Source of the DNA: Citroniella saccharovorans
GTDB lineage: Bacteria; Bacillota; Clostridia; Tissierellales; Peptoniphilaceae
DNA length: 64,000 nucleotides
Direction: 5' to 3'
Assembly (NCBI RefSeq): GCF_035481615.1
Contig: NZ_JAYKOT010000003.1
Span: forward strand, 1,364,001-1,428,000
Positions 1 to 7,478 of this stretch are shown piece after piece. A model generated the notes under the pieces. The model searched no databases. It was given only the letters and a program-made list of their open reading frames with translations, and was not told the origin of the DNA. The position numbers and the translations under genes were made by a program. Position 1 is the first letter of the stretch. Every line of letters starts with the position of its first letter.

Positions 1-117
1 AAGATGACATTCTCTTCTTGGTGCTCTTCTTATCCCCTTTTGGAACTTAGGATACTCTGGAAGAACATCGTCTAATTTGATTGTCATAGCACCTTGTATC
101 TCTTTATTTGTAATCAT
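1..117 (-). CDS. hutU: Urocanate hydratase, N-terminal fragment (runs off the left edge)
   Basis: Thirty-nine codons are visible from the ATG at 115-117 to the window edge. A strong AAAGGGGG ribosome binding site lies just upstream of the start. The peptide contains AMTIKLDDVLPEYP and then GIRRAPRR, which match the conserved start of the long (about 670-residue) urocanate hydratases of anaerobic Firmicutes and Fusobacteria. This enzyme converts urocanate to imidazolonepropionate in histidine degradation. The assignment rests on this short stretch recognised from memory. It is transcribed in the same direction as argF, but about 100 bp of spacer separates the two genes. Confidence 0.6.
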   Translation of the reverse strand, partial: MITNKEIQGAMTIKLDDVLPEYPKFQKGIRRAPRRECHL

Positions 118-183
118 CTTTTCCCCCTTTATAAAAAGAATTATATTTATAATTATTTATTATATAAACGTTTACACACTTTT

Positions 184-212
184 CTAATAAAAAGGCAGCT
201 ATCCGCCCTTTT
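184..212 (-). terminator. Rho-independent terminator after argF
   Basis: On the minus strand an AAAAGGGC arm and a GCCTTTTT arm (one bulged G) enclose a short loop and run into a T tract. It begins within 10 bases of the argF stop codon. It would separate argF from the downstream urocanate hydratase gene. Confidence 0.6.
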
Positions 213-220
213 ATCTAAAA

Positions 221-1213
221 TTATTTTGTAAATGCGTAAACAACTGCCTTTATAGTGTGCATTCTATTTTCAGCTTGGTCGAAAACAAGTGATCTGTGAG
301 ATTCGAAAACTTCATCAGTAACTTCCATTTCTCCAATGCCAAATTTCTTATAAATATCTTCTCCAATAGTAGTGTTTCTATCGTGGAATGATGGTAGGCA
401 GTGTAAGAAAATTACATCTTCTGCTGCATTATCTATCATCTTTTGATTTACTTGGTAAGCTTTTAATTGATTAATTCTTTGTTCCCAAATTTCATCTGGT
501 TCGCCCATAGATACCCAAATATCTGTATAGATAATATTTGCATCTTTTGTAGCTTTCATAGGGTCAGATTCTAATGTAATTTTTGAGCCAGTAATTTCAG
601 CAATTTTCTTAGCTTCTTTAACTAATTCTTCTGAAGGGAAAAGTTCCTTTGGAGAAGCAGCTGTAAAGTTTAAGCCCATCTTTGCACAAGCTATCATAAG
701 TGAGTTAGCTACATTGTTTCTTGCATCTCCAGCGTAAATAAAATTTAATCCCTTTAAGTAACCAAAATGTTCTTCAATTGTTAGTAGGTCAGCAAGCATT
801 TGAGTTGGGTGGAACTCATCAGTTAGACCATTAAATACAGGTACTCCAGAATATTCTGCTAATTCTTCTACAGTTTTTTGGCTAAATCCTCTATATTCAA
901 TACAATCATACATTCTACCTAAAACTCTAGCAGTATCTTTAATAGATTCCTTTTTACCCATTTGGCTAGTACCTGGTTCAAGATAAGTAACTCCTAAACC
1001 TAAATCATTACCAGCAACTTCAAATGAACATCTAGTTCTAGTAGAAGTTTTTTCAAATAATAAAACCATATTTCTTCCAGAAAGGTACTTGTGTTCTGTA
1101 CCTGCTCTTTTCATAGATTTGAAATCTTTTGAAAGGTCTAATAAGTATCTAACTTCTTCAGTAGTAAAATCAAGAAGTTTTAAAAAACTTCTTCCTCTTA
1201 AATTAATTCCCAT
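221..1213 (-). CDS. argF: Ornithine carbamoyltransferase
   Basis: This cytoplasmic enzyme of 330 residues interconverts ornithine plus carbamoyl phosphate with citrulline plus phosphate. The carbamoyl-phosphate motif STRTR is near residue 57, followed by HPTQ, DIWVSMGEP and the HCLP motif of the ornithine/zinc-like site, all at family-typical spacing. I chose the ATG at 1211-1213 because an AAAGGGG ribosome binding site sits 8 bases upstream. A GTG three codons earlier overlaps that site. A TATAAT box at 1248-1253 (minus strand) is a plausible -10. Ornithine carbamoyltransferases act in arginine synthesis or in the arginine deiminase pathway. No arcA or arcC gene is visible here, so the direction is open. 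Confidence 0.95.
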   Translation of the reverse strand: MGINLRGRSFLKLLDFTTEEVRYLLDLSKDFKSMKRAGTEHKYLSGRNMVLLFEKTSTRTRCSFEVAGNDLGLGVTYLEPGTSQMGKKESIKDTARVLGRMYDCIEYRGFSQKTVEELAEYSGVPVFNGLTDEFHPTQMLADLLTIEEHFGYLKGLNFIYAGDARNNVANSLMIACAKMGLNFTAASPKELFPSEELVKEAKKIAEITGSKITLESDPMKATKDANIIYTDIWVSMGEPDEIWEQRINQLKAYQVNQKMIDNAAEDVIFLHCLPSFHDRNTTIGEDIYKKFGIGEMEVTDEVFESHRSLVFDQAENRMHTIKAVVYAFTK

Positions 1214-1429
1214 TGTAAACACCCCTTTAATTTATTTTTATATTTTTATTATAACATAAATTATAGATTGTTGAAATAGTTTTCAAATGGTACTTACATT
1301 GTTATCTTGTTATTTTTTCTATTATATTTACTTCAATTTTAAATAAAATAAAATACTTTTATTCATATCTAAATGTGATAAAATATAATTGTATAAAAAG
1401 AATATAAATTTATCATATAGGAGGAAATT

Positions 1430-3263
1430 ATGGAAAAAATGTTTTGTAATCAGTGTGAGGAAACTGTTAAAGCTAGAGGCTGCACCCAAACAGGAGTTTG
1501 CGGAAAGACAAGTGACACCAGTAACATTCAAGACCTGCTAATATATTCTACGAAATCTTTAGCCTATGTTTTAAATGCTTTAAAAGCTAAAGGAGAAAAG
1601 CTAGATCTCTCAAACTACAGAATAATAACAAATAACTTATTTTTATCTATAACAAATGCCAACTTTGATTCTAAATTTATTTTAGAAGAAGTTAAAAAAA
1701 CAATAAATTTAAAAGATAAGCTTTTAAAAAAATTAGAAAACAAAGACTTTCTTCCTCCTTATGTCCTATATAGCGAAGAAAGTGAAGAAAAATTAATCGA
1801 AAAATCAAATAATTTACATTCTTCTAATGAAGATAAAGACATAAAATCCCTAAAGGACTTAATTCTTTTTGGTTTAAAGGGAATGGCTGCTTATTTACAC
1901 CATGCAGAAGTTCTAAAATTTGAAGATAGAGAAATATATGAATTTTTAGCTATAGCTTTATGTGAAATAATGAAAACTGACCTATCTAAAGAATATCTAA
2001 CCAACCTAGTTCTTAAAACTGGAACTTTTGGAGTAAGAACTATGGCTTTACTAGATGAAGCAAACATTTCTAACTATGGAGATCCTGAGATTACTAGAGT
2101 AAATGTTGGCACAAGAAATAATCCAGCTATTTTAATTTCAGGTCACGACCTTAAAGATATGGAGCTTTTACTTGAACAAACAGAAAATACTGGGGTTGAT
2201 GTATATACTCACTCAGAAATGCTTCCTGCAAACTACTATCCTAAATTAAAAAAATATGAACACTTTGTTGGAAACTACGGGGGAAGCTGGCATAATCAAA
2301 AAGATGAGTTTGAACTTTTTAACGGACCAATACTTATGACTAGTAACTGCATTGTTCCTCCAAAAGAATCCTACAAAGATAGAATTTTTACAACAGGTCC
2401 TGCAGGATTTCCTGGATGTAAACATATAGAAGCTAAAGATGGTAAAGTAAAAGATTTTTCAGAAATTATTGAAATGGCTAAAAATACTAAACCACCTACC
2501 GAAATTGAAAGAGGATATATAACCGGTGGCTTCGCTCATACTAGTGTAGTTGCACTTAGCGATAAAATAGCAGAAGCTGTGAAAAATGGAGATATTAAAA
2601 AATTTGTAGTAATGGCAGGCTGCGATGGAAGAAAAAATTCAAGAAATTATTATACTGAATTTGCTGAAAAACTTCCACAAGATACTATAATCTTAACAGC
2701 TGGTTGTGCTAAATATAGGTACAATAAGATTAACCTAGGTTCAGTAGCAGGAATCCCAAGAGTATTAGATGCTGGGCAGTGTAACGACTCCTACTCCTTA
2801 GCTGTCATAGCTCTTAAGCTTCAAGAAGTTATGGGTTTAGATGATATAAATGACCTACCAATAATATATAATATAGCCTGGTATGAACAAAAAGCTGTTA
2901 TAGTTCTACTTGCCCTACTTTCAATCGGAATAAAAAATATCCACCTTGGACCAAGTCTACCAGAATTTCTTTCAGATGGAGTATTAAATGTTTTGGTAGA
3001 TAATTTTGGAATCAAAGGAATAGCTACAGTAGAAGAAGACCTAGACTACTTTTTCCCAGATAGAGATAAAACAAAATTTGTCTTTACAGGAGATACAATA
3101 ATAAAAGAAGTCCTAGAAAAAAAGACCTCAAAAAGCAAATGTCCTTATGGAAATAGGAATGCACTGCCTAGGATGCCCTTCATCTCAAAATGAAACTATC
3201 GAAGAGGCAGCAGCTGTTCATGGAGTTAATACAGAAGAACTTTTACAAAAATTAAATGACTAA
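1430..3263 (+). pseudogene. hcp: Hybrid cluster protein with C-terminal redox-disulfide domain, frameshifted near the 3' end
   Basis: Hybrid cluster protein (hydroxylamine/NO reductase) handles nitrosative stress in anaerobes. The N-terminal iron-sulfur cysteines are C6, C9, C18 and C24. Hybrid-cluster regions such as SGHDLKDM, MTSNCIVPP and PAGFPGCKH follow. The first frame stops at 3193 after 587 residues. Dropping one base from the A7 run at 3117-3123 continues the frame to a TAA at 3261-3263 and gives 610 residues. The recovered tail carries MHCLGCPSSQ and EEAAAVHG, the signature of the Hcp-associated redox-disulfide domain (DUF1858-like). So the shift cuts a real domain. The main Hcp domain is intact and may still function. 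An AGGAGG site precedes the ATG, and a strong terminator follows. Confidence 0.9.
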
Positions 3264-3325
3264 AATCTTTGTTTATTAATTTTTAGTCTATAGCTCAAAA
3301 TAAAATAATAAATATATTAGCTAGT

Positions 3326-3366
3326 CCCCTCCTTACACAAACTAGAGTAAGGAGGGGATTTTTATT
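3326..3366 (+). terminator. Rho-independent terminator after hcp
   Basis: A perfect 11-bp stem (CCCCTCCTTAC at 3326-3336 pairing with 3347-3357) with a 10-base loop is followed by ATTTTTATT. It is among the strongest terminators in the window and closes the hcp unit. Confidence 0.9.
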
Positions 3367-3500
3367 AGATTTTAAAAATATCTAATTTCAAAATATATTT
3401 ATGAAAATTAATTTTATTAATTATGATAATAAATTGAAAAAACTCTATATATTAAAATTGTAATGAAATTGTAAGATTAGGTCCCAGGTATTCGTGGTAT

Positions 3501-3755
3501 AATATTATTAGGATAAATAATAAAAGCTAGCTATCTTTTAAATTAAATTATTTGAGGAGGGTAAAGCTATGAAAAACGTATTTACATGATGTCACTTTAA
3601 AATTATTTCTAATTTATCAAATTATTTTGATTTTATAATATTAGGATCTAAATTTTCTATAAATGATATTATTAAGATAAATTACAAAAGCTAGCTTTGT
3701 TATTTATTATATTATTTGAGGAGGGTAAAGCTATGAAAAAATTTGTTTACATGAT
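3501..3755 (+). repeat. Tandem duplication (offset 164 bp) of the leader and start region of the cysteine peptidase gene
   Basis: About 90 bp around 3501-3590 is repeated at about 3666-3755. Both copies hold a TATTATTA-rich stretch, AAAAGCTAGCT, the same GAGGAGGG ribosome binding site and an ATGAAAAA start. The starts are at 3569 and 3733, exactly 164 bp apart. Weaker similarity extends further left. The upstream copy has an extended -10 (TGGTATAAT, ending at 3503). The pattern indicates a tandem duplication in which only the downstream copy kept an open reading frame. Confidence 0.75.
3569..3589 (+). pseudogene. Remnant start of a duplicated exported-protein gene (MKNVFT, then stop)
   Basis: A perfect GAGGAGGG ribosome binding site precedes an ATG that opens only six codons (MKNVFT). 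The downstream paralogue starts MKKFVYM with nearly the same bases. Small indels after the fourth codon break the frame. This is probably the stub of a deleted or decayed copy of the cysteine peptidase gene. A translated leader peptide is a weaker alternative. Confidence 0.5.
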
Positions 3756-4822
3756 TTTAATTACTTTTTTACTTCTTGGATCATCTTTTGCCGATAATTT
3801 GGACTTAGACGATTATTTTAATCAAGTCATAAATAGTTTGGCAAATGAAGAAAATGGTTGGGTTTTAGATGAACTAAATAAGGATATTGTACCTACTTTT
3901 GATTTTGATAACAATTTAAATGGTGCAATCTGTAACTTAACTAAAGATGGGGAAGAAAAAGGTTATATTATCATAAATATTTTAGATAATAATTTCGATC
4001 TAGAACAATTTTCATACACTGGAAAATATGATAAAATACCGAAAGAACTTGAAAAGAGTAAATTAATAAAAGTTGGATTCGATTTATTCTATAATTCTAG
4101 TTTATTAAAAATAAATGATATAAATGAAAGTGCAGAAATTCAACGAATTAAACGTTATAATGAAGAATTTAAATATGTAGTTGAAGAAAATATAGCTAAT
4201 AAAAAATCCTCTAATCAACTTAGAGCTAACTCAGATTATGATTTAACAGTTAAAAACTTATATGGCAATCCATCAGCTACAGGAGGTTTAAGATATAACT
4301 TTTTACCATTAACTATGAAGCAATTTACATCAGATAACAGTGAGAACTTTTGTGTTCCTCTTGCTAGTCTGAATTTATTAAGATATTGGAAAACAAGAAG
4401 AGGTGTAGATAATATTATTTATAGAGATGGTTATACAGAAGCTTTTAGAGCTTTAGATAATTGTATTCCTAGAATTCCGGTGATAGATGGTAGTGTTGCA
4501 GCATTAGCAAAAGATGGTACAAAAAAATATTTAAGAGATTATGGCCTAACAATGCCGGCCGGTGAGGATGTTAAAGTTTTATATGGTCTCGAAGATTTTA
4601 TAAAAAGAAACATAAATAATAGTAATCCACTTGTAGTAACTTTAAGGCCTGGTGCAAAAGATGTAAAAAAAAAGAGATTATAATTGGCACGGAGTTTTTG
4701 CAGTTGGGTATGGTAAAAGTGGAAGTTGGGAATATTATAGAGTTTGTGATGGTTGGAATGCTAATTTTAAAAATTTTGTAGGAAGGGGGTACGTTTTTGA
4801 TGCGTGGTATCTTAGATTTTAG
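3733..4822 (+). pseudogene. Exported papain-like (C39/C10-type) cysteine peptidase, frameshifted before the catalytic His
   Basis: The start at 3733 follows a GAGGAGGG site by 7 bases. Residues 1-20 form a signal peptide. A pro-like N-terminal domain is followed by a catalytic-type segment ENFCVPLASLNLLRYW with Cys207. The first frame ends at 4683 after an A9 run (4665-4673). Deleting one A continues to a TAG at 4820-4822 and gives 362 residues. The recovered tail contains NWHGVFAVGYG (His319) and VCDGWN (Asp339/Asn342), the expected order Cys-His-Asp/Asn. The unshifted product would lack the catalytic His and be inactive. The exact peptidase family is not certain; the motif layout fits papain-fold bacterial enzymes. 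The gene overlaps the next one by 23 bases, so translation is probably coupled. Confidence 0.7.
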
Positions 4823-5753
4823 AAAAATAAAATATATTCTCCTCTTATCTTTTATTTTCATACTAACTTCATGTGTTAAAGAAAATATAGATCTTAATAA
4901 AGAGAAGGAAAATGTTATTCCAGAGGCTTATAAATATGTAATTGGATTTAAGGAAGAGTCAACTTCTTGGGGATTAAATACAAATCTCAAAGAAATTATC
5001 CCATCATTTAACAAAGATGGAAAATTTGAAAGATTTGTTTTTACAATCTATAGAGATGACAATCTCGATTCTTTCCTATTTGCTGAAAGAAAAAATGATG
5101 GATCCTATGATTTTACCGTCTCTCATGAAGCAGATTTTAAATTTGATTCTGACTATAAATCAATAGATGGAAAAAAATATATAATTGACTCAGGCAAAGA
5201 AGCCATAGGTGATATTCTTGTTGGGGAAAATAAGGAGCTTAGTTTTAGATCTTTTGAAGAGCTAGATGAATCTTATAGAGATAAAAAAATAGAAGATAAG
5301 ATTAAAGATTTTGATGTAAATGTAGAAAGACCAGAAACTGATTTTTATATAGATCTTGCTATTTTAAAGGAAAATGAAAAGATATTAAATGACAAAGAGA
5401 TTGAAAAAAAGATAATAGAAGAAAATAGTAAACTCAAAGAGGCTAAGGCTATTCCAGTTAAAAATGGAAATGATGAAGTATGTCTATATATAGTGACTGA
5501 AATAACAAATGAAGATGAAAAAAATGTAAGGGTCATCTATCCATATCTAATAAATGGACAAGTAGCAAATGCAATGACCTTAGAGGGAGTTTTAAAAGAA
5601 AGATTTCCTGAACTATTTTCAATGGGTAAAGACCTTAATATTTATAAATTTAAAGGATATGGAGGTTTTATCTTTACTTTTGATGATGAGATATATAATT
5701 CTCGTAGAGAAAAATTAGAAGAGAGTGAATTTGAAAGGCTTAAAAACAATTAA
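4800..5753 (+). CDS. Lipoprotein sharing the N-terminal domain of the upstream cysteine peptidase
   Basis: This 317-residue protein has a lipobox LTSC with the lipidated Cys at residue 25, so it is probably anchored to the outer face of the membrane. The ATG at 4800 has an AAGGGGG site about 10 bases upstream; a TTG precedes it directly. Near residue 60 it reads SWGLNTNLKEIIPSF, aligning by eye with GWVLDELNKDIVPTF in the peptidase N-terminal region. This suggests a shared domain. The rest is rich in Lys, Glu and Asp, and no catalytic Cys region is present. It starts inside the end of the peptidase gene. I infer a partner, inhibitor or substrate-binding role for the peptidase, by analogy with propeptide-like inhibitors encoded next to streptopain; no family name was recognised. 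Confidence 0.75.
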   Translation: MRGILDFRKIKYILLLSFIFILTSCVKENIDLNKEKENVIPEAYKYVIGFKEESTSWGLNTNLKEIIPSFNKDGKFERFVFTIYRDDNLDSFLFAERKNDGSYDFTVSHEADFKFDSDYKSIDGKKYIIDSGKEAIGDILVGENKELSFRSFEELDESYRDKKIEDKIKDFDVNVERPETDFYIDLAILKENEKILNDKEIEKKIIEENSKLKEAKAIPVKNGNDEVCLYIVTEITNEDEKNVRVIYPYLINGQVANAMTLEGVLKERFPELFSMGKDLNIYKFKGYGGFIFTFDDEIYNSRREKLEESEFERLKNN

Positions 5754-5786
5754 AAAAAATGGGGCAATTAAATGCCCCATTTTTTA
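5750..5786. terminator. Bidirectional terminator between the lipoprotein and YjiH-like genes
   Basis: An 8-bp perfect stem ATGGGGCA/TGCCCCAT with a 6-base loop (5759-5780) is flanked by an A run on the left and a T run on the right. It can therefore terminate both convergent transcripts. Confidence 0.9.
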
Positions 5787-7103
5787 TTATCTAAAGAATA
5801 TCCAAATAATAGGAGCTGCAATAAGAATACTTAAAATTACTCTTTCTATCCAAATTAAAATATAGTCTGTAAATTTAATTGGAATTTCAGTACCCATTAT
5901 ACAAGGAATTGATGCTGAGAAAAATAGTATTTCAGAAACTGAAACTACTGCAACAAGCATTCTTGTAATTATAGAGAATCCTTCTCCAGCAACTATTGGC
6001 GCTGGTAGAAGCATTTCAGCTATAGATAGTGCAAGAGCCTTAGCTGTTATCATAGGTTCAGGAATTCTTGTAATTAGGGTAAATGGATAGAAAATATATC
6101 CTATTATGTCAAATATAGGTGTATATGTTGCAAGTATTAAACCTATCATACCTATTCCAAGTAATGATGGAGCGATATTTAGTGCCATTTTAAATCCATC
6201 AATAAAATTAGATTTTATAACTTCTGGAAGTGGTTTTGATTTTTTAAAAGCTGTCATACCAGCATCTGCTGCATCAGAAAAATTAACTTTTGCCTTCTTA
6301 TCTTTTTCCTTTAATTTTCCTGAATAATATACTTCTTCTTTTTTAGAAAGAGGGAAAATTCTAGCTGTAATAGCTGTTACTAAAAATGTTACAATTAGTG
6401 TTATCCAGAAATAAGCTAACCAGTGTCCCATTAAGTCTAAGGTATTGGCAACAATTACCATAAATGTTGCTGAAACTGTAGAAAAACCAGTTGCAATAAT
6501 AGCTGCTTCTTTCTTAGTGTAGAAATCTTCCTTGTAAACTCTATTTGTAATAAGTAGGGCAAGTGAATATGATCCTACGAAAGATGCAACTGCGTCAACT
6601 GCAGATTTGCCTGGAGTTTTAAAAATTGGTCTCATTACAGGTTCCATAAATACACCAATAAATTCCATAAGTCCAAAACCTGTTAAGAAAGCTAAAAATA
6701 CAGATCCTATTGGTACAATTGTAGTAACTGAAACCATAATTCCATTCCAGATTAAAGGTAACATTCCTTTTTCAAAGAACTTTTCTGGACCTAGTTTTGT
6801 AACATACATAAATAAGAAAATAATACTTGTAAGTTTAAGCCCAAAAAATACTTTGTTTAGAGTAGATCCCTGCCAGCCTTTTGTTTTAAAAGCGTAAACG
6901 ACTCCTGCTACTACCATAAAAATACCAAAAATAAAATTATAATTAGGAATTTTTTTAACAAAATTTGTTATGTGGTCGATAGGAATTGTACTCTTTCCTC
7001 CAATTGTGATAGGTATGAAAAACATAAATATTCCAAATAGGGCATAGAGTAAAAATAAGGCTACATCCTTGGAATTATAGTTCTTCATTTTTGTTTTTTC
7101 CAT
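5787..7103 (-). CDS. YjiH-family membrane protein with nucleoside-recognition (Gate) domains
   Basis: This is a 438-residue polytopic inner-membrane protein. About ten hydrophobic segments are visible, with Gate-like glycine/proline-rich stretches such as SFVGSYSLALLITNR and the C-terminal SASIPCIMGTEIPI. These match the YjiH/nucleoside-recognition family. The substrate is unknown; members resemble halves of concentrative nucleoside transporters. A basic loop near residues 255-275 (KEKDKKAK) lies between the two halves. The ATG at 7103 is preceded by AAAGGAGG with 6-base spacing. It appears to be a single-gene unit. Confidence 0.75.
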   Translation of the reverse strand: MEKTKMKNYNSKDVALFLLYALFGIFMFFIPITIGGKSTIPIDHITNFVKKIPNYNFIFGIFMVVAGVVYAFKTKGWQGSTLNKVFFGLKLTSIIFLFMYVTKLGPEKFFEKGMLPLIWNGIMVSVTTIVPIGSVFLAFLTGFGLMEFIGVFMEPVMRPIFKTPGKSAVDAVASFVGSYSLALLITNRVYKEDFYTKKEAAIIATGFSTVSATFMVIVANTLDLMGHWLAYFWITLIVTFLVTAITARIFPLSKKEEVYYSGKLKEKDKKAKVNFSDAADAGMTAFKKSKPLPEVIKSNFIDGFKMALNIAPSLLGIGMIGLILATYTPIFDIIGYIFYPFTLITRIPEPMITAKALALSIAEMLLPAPIVAGEGFSIITRMLVAVVSVSEILFFSASIPCIMGTEIPIKFTDYILIWIERVILSILIAAPIIWIFFR

Positions 7104-7478
7104 TACTATCCTCCTTTAATAAAATATTAATTTTGACTTTAGCTAAGTATCTTAACTATTGTCTAATATGTAGTATATCATATTTTAGTAAATTAAACCA
7201 GATTTAAAGTAAAATATTACTTAGTGTTTAGCTAAAATAAAAAAGAGCTATAAAAAACTCTTTAATTTTTCAAAAAAATAAAACCCTCATTCTTAGAATA
7301 TATCTATTTATAAAAGTACTTTTTCTAATTTTATAATATTCTTTTTAATCCTTCTTTAAATATTGAAATAAACAAGTGATTATAAAATAATAAAATTTAA
7401 AATAGAAAAATTACCTTTAATCTAGATTTTCTTTTATGAGGGTTTAAGCATATTAATTTTTAAAACTCTTTATTAAAT
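7104..7478 (-). other. Gene-free spacer between glmS and the YjiH-like gene
   Basis: This AT-rich spacer of 375 bp has no credible ORF. It contains the hairpin terminator at 7236-7264, a possible -10 TATACT (about 7171-7176, minus strand) for the YjiH-like gene, and a perfect 10-bp inverted repeat. The repeat is AAACCCTCAT near 7282-7291 with its complement near 7436-7445, about 145 bp apart. On the minus strand the second arm runs into a T-rich tract, so the pair could close a long 3' structure on the glmS transcript. Confidence 0.5.
7236..7264 (-). terminator. Probable terminator downstream of glmS
   Basis: On the minus strand AAAGAG and CTCTTT pair across a 10-base loop and run into TTTTTTATTTT. 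It lies about 215 bp beyond the glmS stop codon and upstream of the YjiH-like gene. Confidence 0.55.

Noticed and set aside
3117..3124. Programmed -1 frameshifting in hcp
   Set aside because: Restoring the frame needs +1 (skip one base) or -2; the -1 frame soon hits a stop. No stimulatory structure or internal Shine-Dalgarno is evident.
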